64,000 nt of DNA from NCBI GenBank assembly GCA_035946615.1, contig DASYZB010000105.1, positions 1-64,000 of the forward strand, in the 5' to 3' direction. Positions 39,124 through 47,283 of this stretch are shown piece by piece; the stretch's first letter is position 1; every line of letters starts with the position of its first letter. Under the pieces are notes generated by a model. That model did not search any database. It had not been told where the DNA came from and saw only the letters and a program-made list of their open reading frames with translations. The stretch comes from Verrucomicrobiia bacterium. GTDB taxonomy: Bacteria; Verrucomicrobiota; Verrucomicrobiia; Limisphaerales; UBA8199. Made by a program: the position numbers and the translations under genes.

Positions 39124-39375
39124 ATGCGCTTTTGCTTTGAACATCTTGTGCCGGCATCGCGTGACAGCGTGTTTCGGTTCTTCCAAAACCCGGCACGACT
39201 TGATCTGCTTCACGCCGGCTGGTCAAAAGTCCGGCTTCTGCACCATGAAAACCAAGTCCGTGTCGGTGCGGAAACCTGGGTCGAAGTGACCGTTGCCGGG
39301 TTAATTCCCATTGTGCTGGGATTCCGGCACACGTTGTTCGAGTTCCCAGCGGCGAATACGTGCTGCACATGCTGA
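39124..39375 (+). pseudogene. 5' part of an SRPBCC-family gene
   Basis: The first 75 codons match the start of SRPBCC ligand-binding proteins: FCFEHLVPASRDSVFRFFQN, then HHENQVRVGAETWVEVTVAG and GFRHTLFEFP. Complete members have about 150 residues. After FEFP the frame degenerates (AANTCCTC, stop). ATG 39124 follows the TIGR01777 stop by 15 bases. SRPBCC proteins often accompany TIGR01777 epimerases, so this was probably part of the operon. Confidence 0.65.
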
Positions 39376-39722
39376 TGGCGATAATCTTCGGCGCGCTGGT
39401 GAGGTTCACCGCGCCAACCCATCTCGTTTGGACTCCGATTGGAGCCCCGGTTGCTCTGCGGCTTACGCTTTTGGTTATGGCCATTGCGGTGCTTGGTTCG
39501 GGCATTCAGGATGCAGCGGCCGCCCTCCGATTAAGGAAGCTCAGTTCCCGCACAACCAGTGGTCCCCCGGACAAAAGCACCCGGTCTCATCGGGTCCCGA
39601 ATGTCGCCGCCGAGAGGGGTGAGCCAATCGAACTGCCGAGCCGGGCTGGAGCCAATGTGCTGAAAATCCCTTCGTGGATGTGTCAACTGCTCACACCTCG
39701 GCCTTGCGGCTGGCGGCGATGA
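39345..39722 (+). pseudogene. 3' fragment of an unrecognised membrane protein
   Basis: Beginning with PSGEYVLHMLMAIIFGALV, this frame has two transmembrane helices (FGALVRFTAPTHLVW region and ALRLTLLVMAIAVLGSGIQD) and then a charged stretch. Its N-terminus is missing: the fragment joins directly onto the truncated SRPBCC sequence in another frame, which points to a deletion between two former operon genes. The last part overlaps the convergent ClC gene and is probably read-through. Confidence 0.5.
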
Positions 39723-41514
39723 CTTCCGAGAAGATGCCTAACACCTCGCCGCGCACCAGCGCGCCGATGAGGCGGTTTTCTTTCAGCGTATTGACGACCG
39801 GGATATTCCGCTGTTCACTGGCCAGAACGACGGGCAGGACCTCCAGCAGCCGCTGATTAGGCGTCACGCTCGCCGGGGGCGGGCGCATGACATCATACGC
39901 GATAATTCCCAACAGTTCCTCTCTGGTCCCCAGATATTCCTTGAGGTCGTGCAAGGCGACAATGCCCAGCAATTGCCCTTTGGCATTGACGACCGGCAGG
40001 AAGTTATTGGCGCTGGTCAGAAACCGGTCCACTATCTCGCCCAGGGTGGCCGTCTCGCGCAAGGGGGGCACCGGCGCCCGCATCAAGTCGCTGACCGTCC
40101 GTTCCGTGGCCGACTCGGAGGCGGTGGCGTCGTGCGAAACCGTCACTCCTTTGCGGCGCAGTGGCTCGGTATAAATGGAGGCTGGGTGCAGTTTGCCCGC
40201 CACCAGGACCGAGACCACGCAGGCCAGCATCAAAGGCGGCATCAGCGAGTAATCGAGCGAAATTTCGAATACCATAATCATCGCCAGCAACGGCGAGCGC
40301 GTGGTCGCCGAAAGCATGCTCCCCATGCCGACCACGGCAAAAACGGCCACAGGCAATTCGCGCGCCACATGTACTTCTCGCAGGCCCACACCGCAAATTG
40401 CCCCCAAACCCGCGCCCAGGAAGAGCGTTGGGGTAAAAACCCCGCCCACTGCGCCGGAGCCGACGGTGGCCAGAGTAGCCAGAAGCTTGGCCAGGAACAG
40501 CAACGCCAGGAACAGCAAGCCCCTCCATTCGGCTGGGTAATCGCCTAACAGAATCCGATTGGTAATGACATAACCGTTGCCCCAGACCTGCGGGAACTGC
40601 AGCGCAATAAGACCTACGATAAAACCTCCGATGGTCAATCGAACATAGACCGGCACAGCGAGGCCCTTGAAAAACTCCTCCGCCAGATTCAGCAGCTTCA
40701 AAAACATCGCTCCCATCACCCCGCTCAGGACGCCCAGGCATACGAACCAGGGCAGTTGCGTCACGCTGGTGAACTCAAAGGGCGGCACGGTGTACCAAGG
40801 TTGAATGCCAAAGAAGCTGCGTGACACCATCGTAGCCACAACCGAAGCAAAAACCAGCGGCGCAAACAGGCTCATAGAGAAATTGCCCAGGACAATGAGC
40901 GCCGCAAAAACCGCCCCGGAAATCGGCGCGTTATAGGCCGCCGAAATCCCCGCCGCCGCCCCGCAACCCACCAGCAACCGCAGCCGATACGGATGCCACT
41001 TGGCCAATTGTCCCCATTTCGACGCCAGATTTGCCGACAATTGCACGATACCGCCTTCCCGCCCAATCGAGCCGCCCGAACCAATCGTAATGAGAGACGA
41101 AAAGAACTTCACGAGCCCGCTACGGAAAGGCAATCGGCCATCACCGGCCACCACCACCTCCAACAGGTTGGTCGAGCGCTGCCCTCCGGCCAAACGCAAA
41201 CCCCAATACAGCACGCACCCGGCGCACAGGCCGCCCAGGGTGGGGGTCAGGACTCGCTGCCACTTCACCATCATCTCGGCCACTTCCTCTGGCCGGCCCG
41301 GATGCCGCAGGAAAAGGTCTTTGATTGATTCGGTGGCATAATAAAAAAACAGGTTCACCAGCCCGCCTAACACGCCTACACCGCCCGCCAGAACCAGGTG
41401 AAAGGCCTGCTCACTGAACCGGAACTTTTCGCGAATCCGCAGCGCCCGCTGCCAGTGCCGCCTGAAGAACTGGTGCAATTCCGCAATGAATCGTCTGTCG
41501 CTATAAAACAGCAC
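39691..41514 (-). CDS. ClC-type chloride channel/transporter with CBS pair
   Basis: The 607-residue membrane protein contains the ClC anion-selectivity motifs GSGGSIGREGGIVQL (with the gating glutamate in GREGG) and GSGAVGGVFTPTLFLGA. About 10-12 hydrophobic helices span residues 40-445. Two CBS domains form the C-terminal 130 residues (SDLMRAPVPPLRETATLGEI and YDVMRPPPASVTPNQ), which bind adenine nucleotides in related proteins. The YxxGxxL-type inner tyrosine could not be placed securely. Whether it is a channel or a proton antiporter is not decidable. The gene appears monocistronic and convergent with the decayed operon. Confidence 0.9.
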   Translation of the reverse strand: MLFYSDRRFIAELHQFFRRHWQRALRIREKFRFSEQAFHLVLAGGVGVLGGLVNLFFYYATESIKDLFLRHPGRPEEVAEMMVKWQRVLTPTLGGLCAGCVLYWGLRLAGGQRSTNLLEVVVAGDGRLPFRSGLVKFFSSLITIGSGGSIGREGGIVQLSANLASKWGQLAKWHPYRLRLLVGCGAAAGISAAYNAPISGAVFAALIVLGNFSMSLFAPLVFASVVATMVSRSFFGIQPWYTVPPFEFTSVTQLPWFVCLGVLSGVMGAMFLKLLNLAEEFFKGLAVPVYVRLTIGGFIVGLIALQFPQVWGNGYVITNRILLGDYPAEWRGLLFLALLFLAKLLATLATVGSGAVGGVFTPTLFLGAGLGAICGVGLREVHVARELPVAVFAVVGMGSMLSATTRSPLLAMIMVFEISLDYSLMPPLMLACVVSVLVAGKLHPASIYTEPLRRKGVTVSHDATASESATERTVSDLMRAPVPPLRETATLGEIVDRFLTSANNFLPVVNAKGQLLGIVALHDLKEYLGTREELLGIIAYDVMRPPPASVTPNQRLLEVLPVVLASEQRNIPVVNTLKENRLIGALVRGEVLGIFSEVIAASRKAEV

Positions 41515-41732
41515 AAGCCAATCTTACGGAAAAAGGGCGGGTTGACGAGGGGGAAGCGAGCGGAAGGAAAAGGATGATGAAGGGTGTTAAGTCTTGAAAT
41601 TATCCGCGCAAGGGCTAAAGATTTCCGCGTGGCCCACCTTACGAAAGTCAATAGAGGCGCTTTTGCGCCCGCAGACGAAAAGGATGCGGCTGACGAACCG
41701 AACATAAACCTGATTGCAATGGAGGCGCGAAA

Positions 41733-42650
41733 ATGAAATGCGTGGACAATAAGGCCTGGTGCATTGGTCCTGAGGGCGAGCCGGGATACGGACGGCGAAA
41801 ATGCCTGGTGTGTGCGAAAGTGGCCGCCAAATTAAAATCGGAGCCAGCAGTGTCCTCCGGCGCCACTCCAAGCTCCCCGGCAATGAAAAGCACCCCAGTG
41901 AAGGTGAAAACGGTTGCGCCGGTAAAGCCGATAACCCTGGTGAAGCCGGCCGCCCCAACCCAGGTCGAGAAGCCGCTGCTCAAACCGCTGGAAACGGGCT
42001 CTTCGTCGCAAAAATCACAGGTAGATAACGAGCTGGCGCTCCTGAGGCTGGCTCAAGAAGCAAGAAGGACCCCGCCACCTGCTCTCGGTATCAAGTATCC
42101 CTATGCTTATCGGGGCGTTGGCAGCAACCCCAACGTCTATCGAAAGCGAGGTGGGTTTCTCCCCCATCTCATCAAGAACCTGGAGTTGGCGCAGTCTTCG
42201 CTGAAGAACCTCGCCAATACGCCCGCGGCCCCTTTGCGAACGGTCGCCTACAACTGGCAGGTCAAGAAAGACAAGGAAGATGGGTATTTTCTGAGCACGG
42301 GCCTGAACAGTAAAGATGCGTACGATACCTATCCGTTCCTTTACCGCTTTGATACTCGCGGCCTGCATCTCCGTAACTGGGATGAGGTCGGCTTTCCCTA
42401 TCAGGCGGAGTGTGTGGGTAACTGCTTCCTCTATACGGACAACGCAGATTTGGCCCGCTCGACGATGATCGCGGTCATCTGCCTCGAGCAGGGTCCCGGC
42501 CGCATCTATGAACTTCTCGTTATGTCACCCGTCGAGCCGAGGAATTGTGAGGTCGAAGACCCCCCGGGCAGCAAGCAGTACATCAGCTTTGACGCGTGGA
42601 GCAAGCTCCATGGCACCGGCGACAACGCCAAATCCACCGATAAGGCCTAA
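41733..42650 (+). CDS. Candidate ADP-ribosyltransferase-like protein with N-terminal cysteine cluster
   Basis: The 305-residue product has four cysteines at its start (C3, C10, C24, C27), compatible with a small zinc site. A Lys/Pro/Val-rich linker spans residues 35-90. The C-terminal domain shows YAYRG (R127), then VYRKRGGFLPH (136-145), and GYFLSTGLNSKDAY (184-197). It ends with acidic residues E252 and E260 in CLEQGPGRIYELLV. The order R, GGF-L-P, STG, E resembles cholera/pertussis-type ADP-ribosyltransferases. The match is by eye, and the catalytic ExE is not clearly present. GGAGG precedes the ATG. No immunity gene or secretion signal is evident. Function is a hypothesis. Confidence 0.5.
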   Translation: MKCVDNKAWCIGPEGEPGYGRRKCLVCAKVAAKLKSEPAVSSGATPSSPAMKSTPVKVKTVAPVKPITLVKPAAPTQVEKPLLKPLETGSSSQKSQVDNELALLRLAQEARRTPPPALGIKYPYAYRGVGSNPNVYRKRGGFLPHLIKNLELAQSSLKNLANTPAAPLRTVAYNWQVKKDKEDGYFLSTGLNSKDAYDTYPFLYRFDTRGLHLRNWDEVGFPYQAECVGNCFLYTDNADLARSTMIAVICLEQGPGRIYELLVMSPVEPRNCEVEDPPGSKQYISFDAWSKLHGTGDNAKSTDKA

Positions 42651-42676
42651 AAACGGGCCAACGGGAGTTATTTGAG

Positions 42677-42731
42677 CAGGAGAAAACAGAGGGAACAGAG
42701 CCAAAAACTCTGCTTTCTCCGGTTCCTCCTG
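42677..42731. terminator. Imperfect inverted repeat, possible bidirectional terminator
   Basis: CAGGAGAAAACAGAGGGA... and its imperfect complement ...TTTCTCCGGTTCCTCCTG flank a seven-base loop (CCAAAAA). The hairpin lies 27 bases after the stop of the upstream gene. Similar purine-rich AGGAAAC/GAGGGAAC wording occurs at 46834-46880, so it may instead be a copy of a dispersed repeat. Confidence 0.4.
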
Positions 42732-42785
42732 TAAAAAATCGCACCGGGTATTTGTGAGACACTACTTCGAGCCTGCGCAGCCGAT

Positions 42786-43643
42786 ATGAAACTCTGCCGC
42801 TTTGTGAAGCCTCAAGGCACAGTCTGTATAGGGCTCGTCAAGGAGGATGACCTGCTCGTGGATTTGACAGCGGCAGGAGTGACTCAAATGCACTTGCTGC
42901 TCGAGCAAGAAGACCCGCTCATAGAGTTGAACAGGCTCGCCGCCGAACATTTGCCGCACTTTCCGTTGTCTGAAGTCAGCTTGTGCGCACCCGTCGAACA
43001 GCAGGAAGTCTGGGCGGCCGGGGTGACCTACCTGCGCAGCAAGACCGCCCGGATGGAGGAATCGGATTTCAGCGCCACGGCCTATGACCGGGTTTATGAG
43101 GCGGAGCGGCCCGAGCTGTTTTTCAAGTCGCTGGCGCAGAAAGTGGTTGGGCCTGGCCAGCCGGTGGGCATCCGTCGCGATGCTCGCTGGAACGTGCCGG
43201 AGCCGGAGTTGGCGCTGGTCCTGAACTCTCGTGGCCAGATTGCCGGTTACATGGCCGGTAACGATATGAGCGCGCGCGACATCGAAGGCGAAAACCTGTT
43301 GTATCTGCCTCAAGCCAAGATTTACAACAGGTCCTGCGCGCTGGGACCCTGGGTCCGGCTTGGCGCCGCGGAATCGGAAGCCCGGGGTTGGGAGATTCAG
43401 CTCACGATAAGCCGTGCAGGGACGCGGGTGTTCGAGGGGAAAACGCCGGTCGGCCAGATTAAACGCGGCTTCGAAGAACTCGCCGGTTTTCTGTTCCGAT
43501 GTCAGACCTTTCCCCACGGTGCGGTGTTGCTGACGGGAACCGGCATTGTGCCGCCGGACCTGTTCACCCTGCAGGAAGACGACGAGATCGAGGTTGCGAT
43601 TAGCGGCATCGGCCTTTTGCGCAACACGGCCCAGGTGGTGTAA
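42786..43643 (+). CDS. Fumarylacetoacetate hydrolase family protein, likely 2-keto-3-deoxy-pentonate dehydratase
   Basis: The 285-residue enzyme belongs to the FAH fold. Metal-binding acidic residues are visible in VPEPELALVL and GNDMSARDIEGEN, and the substrate-lysine region in ELFFKSLAQKVVG. Length and the N-terminal MKLCRFVKPQG match 2-dehydro-3-deoxy-D-arabinonate (or L-arabinonate) dehydratases, which convert the keto-deoxy acid to 2-oxoglutarate semialdehyde. The aldehyde dehydrogenase 630 bases downstream belongs to the group that oxidises that semialdehyde, which supports this. General FAH hydrolase activity cannot be excluded. Confidence 0.78.
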   Translation: MKLCRFVKPQGTVCIGLVKEDDLLVDLTAAGVTQMHLLLEQEDPLIELNRLAAEHLPHFPLSEVSLCAPVEQQEVWAAGVTYLRSKTARMEESDFSATAYDRVYEAERPELFFKSLAQKVVGPGQPVGIRRDARWNVPEPELALVLNSRGQIAGYMAGNDMSARDIEGENLLYLPQAKIYNRSCALGPWVRLGAAESEARGWEIQLTISRAGTRVFEGKTPVGQIKRGFEELAGFLFRCQTFPHGAVLLTGTGIVPPDLFTLQEDDEIEVAISGIGLLRNTAQVV

Positions 43644-43714
43644 AGTTAATTCCACGGGTCAACAGTACGCGGTGGCGGTTGAAGAGAGCGAGCTTTAGCC
43701 TATCCTGAACCATC

Positions 43715-43840
43715 GTGACCCTAGAAGAGCAATTGCGCGGTTGGCTGGCTGAAATCCATCGGCTCACCGACCCGCACCGTCAGATCGTTGCCTCGGGCGA
43801 CCGCAACGCCTCGCTTGCGGGTAGCAGCGTCGCCAGCTAA
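43715..43840 (+). other. Short open frame, possible gene remnant
   Basis: A 41-codon frame from GTG 43715 encodes TLEEQLRGWLAEIHRLTDPH and ends SLAGSSVAS. Composition looks protein-like, but the length and the lack of a good ribosome binding site make it uncertain. It lies between the FAH gene and the antitoxin-like gene. Confidence 0.3.
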
Positions 43841-43849
43841 CTTCGGTTC

Positions 43850-44095
43850 ATGGTTAAGCCGATGGATATTCCGTCCGATGCACCGAGTTTGAAGAAGGTT
43901 CTGCACGAGAGGATCGAGCAACTGAGCGTGAGCAAACTCAGCCTTCTTAATCGCGTCCTGCTACAACTGGAGGCTGAGGAATTGGCGGCGAATCTTGACG
44001 AGGCTTTCGACGCGGACCGCAAGGCGGGGAAGCTCAGCAATGAGCGTATTCAGGGGATTATCGCACAGGTGCGTGCCGAACACCCCTATCGCTGA
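43850..44095 (+). CDS. Antitoxin-like small protein of a PIN toxin pair
   Basis: The 81-residue acidic/helical protein starts MVKPMDIPSDAPSLKKVL (an internal ATG at 43862 is also possible). It ends with the dense charged segment DEAFDADRKAGKLSNERI typical of type II antitoxin C-termini. It overlaps the next gene (TGATG), which encodes a shortened PIN domain, the normal gene order in vapBC-like modules. The antitoxin looks intact while the toxin does not. No specific antitoxin family was recognised. Confidence 0.6.
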   Translation: MVKPMDIPSDAPSLKKVLHERIEQLSVSKLSLLNRVLLQLEAEELAANLDEAFDADRKAGKLSNERIQGIIAQVRAEHPYR

Positions 44096-44277
44096 TGAGG
44101 GTTTGCATCGACACGAATGTTCTCGTGGACGATAACAAGTTTGTTGATTGCGCAATTGCCGCACAGGCTGACTACATCATCACCACCGACCACCATCTTG
44201 CGGCGCTCAACGGCTCCGGGTATAAACCTCGACCCATCTCCCCTCAAGAGTTCATTCAAGCCCATCTCATCCTATGA
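44095..44277 (+). pseudogene. PIN-domain toxin with in-frame internal deletion
   Basis: The 60-codon product begins MRVCIDTNVLV, the first strand of PIN RNases with their first catalytic aspartate. It then jumps directly to DDNKFVDCAIAAQADYIITT, the last catalytic region. In intact PIN toxins about 75-90 residues, including the second acidic residue, lie between these. Reading frame, start and end are preserved, so the deletion is in-frame. The product should be inactive. Its stop overlaps the aldehyde dehydrogenase start. Confidence 0.72.
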
Positions 44278-45857
44278 CGCTTCATGGCCAAAGTCTGATC
44301 GGGGACCAGCTAAGCCGGGGCACCGGCGAAACCTTCAGCCCAGTTAGCCCGCTGAACAGCACGCCGCTGCCGCCCGCCTTCTGTAAAGCCGGGGCAAAGG
44401 AAGTGGACCAGGCATTGCAGGCGGCAGAGAGGGCCTTCGAGATTTATAGGCAAACGACCGGTTCTCAGCGCGCCGCTTTTCTGGAACAGATCGCGGAGGA
44501 AATTTTGGCGCTGGGCGAGCATTTGATTGCCCGGGCTCATCTCGAAACCGGACTTCCTGAAACCCGTCTCACCAGCGAGCGCGGTCGCACCGTCAACCAG
44601 CTCAAGCTCTTTGCTCAGGTCGCCCGGGACGCCTCGTGGGTGGATGCCCGGATTGACCATGCGATTGCCGACCGGCAGCCGGCCCCAAAACCCGATATAC
44701 GCCGGATGCTGATGCCGCTGGGGCCTGTGGTAATCTTCGGTTCGAGCAATTTTCCACTCGCCTTCTCGGTTGCGGGTGGCGACACCGCCTCAGCGCTGGC
44801 GACAGGCAATCCCGTGGTAGTTAAGGCGCACAGCGAGCATCCCGGCACTTCCGAACTGGTGGCTACGGCCCTTTCACGCGCGGTTAAAAGTTGCGGCCTT
44901 TCGCCCGGCGTTTTTTCGATGCTCCAGGGTTCAGGCAAGGTCATCGGCCTGGAGTTAACGCGGCATCCGCTTGCCCGGGCGGTCGGGTTCACTGGCTCGC
45001 GCGCTGCTGGCCGCGCCTTATTCGATGCTGCCGCCGCGCGGCCCGATCCCATACCCGTTTTCGCCGAAATGAGCAGTCTGAACCCCGTGTTTCTGCTGCC
45101 CGACGCACTGCGGACGCGGGCAGCGCGGATTGCGGAAGGACTGCGCGGCTCCATTACCATGGGTGTGGGCCAGTTCTGCACCAAACCGGGACTGGTATTC
45201 GGCCTGGCAGGGACCGAATTCGATCAGTTTCAGCAAACTTTAGCCGGCGCTTTCGAGGCGGTCTTGCCCGCAACAATGCTGCACGCCGGAATCTGCGATT
45301 CCTACCATGACGGCCTGGCCCGTCTCTCAGATGTTCACGGTGTCAATCCGCTGGCCAAATCCAGGACAACGGCGAATCCGACAAGCACTCAAGGCGAAGC
45401 GGCAGTGTTGCGGACCGATCTGCAAAACTTCCGCGAGCATCCTGAGCTGGCCGAGGAGGTTTTCGGGCCTTTTGCTATTCTGATATCTGCGCGCACGTTG
45501 CCCGAGCTCGAAGAGGTGGCCCGCGGTCTGGAGGGACAATTGACCGCCACCTTGCACGGGACTGGCGAGGACCTTAAGCAAGCCCAGCCGTTGCTGCGCC
45601 TGCTCGAGCGCAAAGCGGGCCGCCTTATTATCAATGGCTTTCCCACCGGGGTCGAGGTGTGTCCGTCCATGCACCACGGGGGTCCCTATCCCTCGACGAC
45701 CGACGCGCGCTTCACTTCGGTCGGCACCGCCGCCCTCTACCGTTTTGTCCGCCCGGTCTGCTACCAGGATTTTCCGGCTGCCCTGCTCCCGGCTACCCTC
45801 AGAGACGACAATCCGCTGGGCATTTGGAGAATGGTTGATGGCCAATTAATGAGGTAA
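44274..45857 (+). CDS. Aldehyde dehydrogenase, 2,5-dioxovalerate (KGSA) type
   Basis: The 527-residue enzyme oxidises an aldehyde with NAD(P)+. The catalytic cysteine lies in MGVGQFCTKPG, the general-base glutamate in FAEMSSLNP, and the cofactor loop in GFTGSRAAGRAL. The overall layout (N-terminal IGDQLSRGTGETF, IFGSSNFPLAFS, C-terminal GFPTGVEVCPSMHHGGP) is that of alpha-ketoglutaric semialdehyde dehydrogenases. Together with the FAH-family dehydratase upstream it would finish the oxidative conversion of a pentonate to 2-oxoglutarate. ATG 44274 overlaps the PIN remnant stop. Earlier pathway enzymes are not in the window. Confidence 0.88.
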   Translation: MTLHGQSLIGDQLSRGTGETFSPVSPLNSTPLPPAFCKAGAKEVDQALQAAERAFEIYRQTTGSQRAAFLEQIAEEILALGEHLIARAHLETGLPETRLTSERGRTVNQLKLFAQVARDASWVDARIDHAIADRQPAPKPDIRRMLMPLGPVVIFGSSNFPLAFSVAGGDTASALATGNPVVVKAHSEHPGTSELVATALSRAVKSCGLSPGVFSMLQGSGKVIGLELTRHPLARAVGFTGSRAAGRALFDAAAARPDPIPVFAEMSSLNPVFLLPDALRTRAARIAEGLRGSITMGVGQFCTKPGLVFGLAGTEFDQFQQTLAGAFEAVLPATMLHAGICDSYHDGLARLSDVHGVNPLAKSRTTANPTSTQGEAAVLRTDLQNFREHPELAEEVFGPFAILISARTLPELEEVARGLEGQLTATLHGTGEDLKQAQPLLRLLERKAGRLIINGFPTGVEVCPSMHHGGPYPSTTDARFTSVGTAALYRFVRPVCYQDFPAALLPATLRDDNPLGIWRMVDGQLMR

Positions 45858-45904
45858 GCCTTTTACGGCTTCACCGGGATTTCAGAGAGACCGATTTGAC
45901 AAAA

Positions 45905-46810
45905 ATGGCGCTCTGTGGACAATGCCAGCCGTTGACTGTGAAACACCCTAAGGGACCAATCGAGAATTCTGTTGCCTCTCTCGCTGGCATTCTGCAAAGC
46001 CAATCCCTACCGCGCCGCGGCTTTCTCAAGACCTGCACCGCCGCCAGCCTCGCGTTGTGCGCCCCGGCTTGGGCCGCCTCTCAGCCCGAGGCACTCTTTA
46101 ACGGCCGCTCGCTCAAGGGTTGGCACAAACCGCCCAAACGCATCTCGCATGGGACCGGCGGACATTGGTTCGTCCGGGACGGACTGCTCGTTTGCGAGCA
46201 AGACCCGCCCGGGTCGGGCAACGGCGGGATATTCCTCACAGACGAAAGATTCGGCGATTTCGAATTGGAACTCGAGATGGACCCGGATTGGGGGCCCGAC
46301 AGCGGGGTTTTTTTCCGCTGCACAGACCAGGGGTACGGCTTTCAGATGTATGTGGATTATCACAACAATGGAAATGTGGGCCACCTGCGCGGGGAGATGC
46401 CCGGGGCTTTTGCCATGAAACCCTTTCAGATTTTTGCCAAACTCGGTCCGGACCGCGCGCCGGTTGGTTTCACCACGCGGCCCGATCCGCGCGCTGAGAA
46501 ATGGCCCTCCGGCGTTTACGAATATGCCTGCACCTCCGAGCAATGGCTCAAGACCTGGCGCCTGAAGGACTGGAATACCGCCCGGATTCGATGCACGGGC
46601 AAGTACCCTCAAATCACCACTTGGATCAATGATTTGAAGATATGCCATTGGAACGGGGAGAGTTGTCCGTTGCCCGAATACAAAAAGGAAAGAGTGTTTG
46701 AGATTCTGGGCCGAGAAGGGTCGATTGGCCTGCAGGTGCATGGGGGCAAAGCGATGTGGCCCACCGGAACCCAATGCCGCTGGCGCAATCTCCGCATCGA
46801 GAGGCTCTGA
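45905..46810 (+). CDS. DUF1080 (3-keto-disaccharide hydrolase-like) Tat-exported protein
   Basis: The product of about 301 residues carries a Tat-type signal (SLPRRGFLKTCTAASLALC, about residues 35-55), preceded by an unusually long n-region. The start is therefore uncertain: TTG 45896, ATG 45905 or a later GTG. The mature domain is DUF1080/LamG-like: ALFNGRSLKGW near its start, GGIFLTDERFGDFELELEMD, PDSGVFFRC and a C-terminal WRNLRIERL. Members are secreted sugar-binding or hydrolysing proteins abundant in Planctomycetes and Verrucomicrobia. It follows the aldehyde dehydrogenase by 47 bases. Confidence 0.85.
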   Translation: MALCGQCQPLTVKHPKGPIENSVASLAGILQSQSLPRRGFLKTCTAASLALCAPAWAASQPEALFNGRSLKGWHKPPKRISHGTGGHWFVRDGLLVCEQDPPGSGNGGIFLTDERFGDFELELEMDPDWGPDSGVFFRCTDQGYGFQMYVDYHNNGNVGHLRGEMPGAFAMKPFQIFAKLGPDRAPVGFTTRPDPRAEKWPSGVYEYACTSEQWLKTWRLKDWNTARIRCTGKYPQITTWINDLKICHWNGESCPLPEYKKERVFEILGREGSIGLQVHGGKAMWPTGTQCRWRNLRIERL

Positions 46811-46939
46811 GCTGCACAAAAGGGCTTTTACAAAAGGAAACGAAGGGAACGAAGAGCACAGGAGGAAACCGAGGGGAAGGAATCCTCAGCGACGGGGGGT
46901 ATCCAAGCGGAAAAAAGATTCGGGGCAGAGGGAACTCTG

Positions 46940-47086
46940 ATGGCTTATCGCAAGCGCATGAAAGAGTGTCATCCCGACCGCTTCGCCAGCGCGGGCAAGG
47001 AATACCAGCAACTGGCTGAGGAATGGGCCAAAGCCATTAACGCGGCTTACAAAACGCTGCTGAGCGCCACAAAGGGAAAGGGTTAG
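46940..47086 (+). pseudogene. Truncated J-domain fragment
   Basis: This 48-codon frame encodes MAYRKRMKECHPDRFASAGK and AINAAYKTLLS, that is the end of J-domain helix II, the HPD loop and helix III. Helix I and the start of helix II are missing, so it is most likely a remnant of a DnaJ-like gene. An AGAGGGAACTCTG sequence before the ATG could allow translation. The surrounding 46811-46939 is purine-rich repeat-like sequence, and 47087-47283 holds nothing else recognisable. Confidence 0.5.
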
Positions 47087-47283
47087 GACGAGGCCCAGCG
47101 CAGCTTATATCTATCATTGGAAGGCCATCTAATCGCAGCTCGCAGCCTGGGGGGCATGCAATTCTTTTAAAGGGCGGGCTGGGCGGGGTTCCTTGCTACA
47201 CGGTCGTTGGCGGCGCAGGATCGGTGAGGGGGTAGCCTTTTAGGTACCTTCTCAAGGTTCTGGCGGAGGCGTATTATGAGTTT

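Noticed and set aside
42762-43655. Long minus-strand open frame (297 codons)
   Set aside because: Fully antisense to the FAH-family gene, which has clear catalytic motifs; the antisense product is rich in His/Gln/Arg with no family features.
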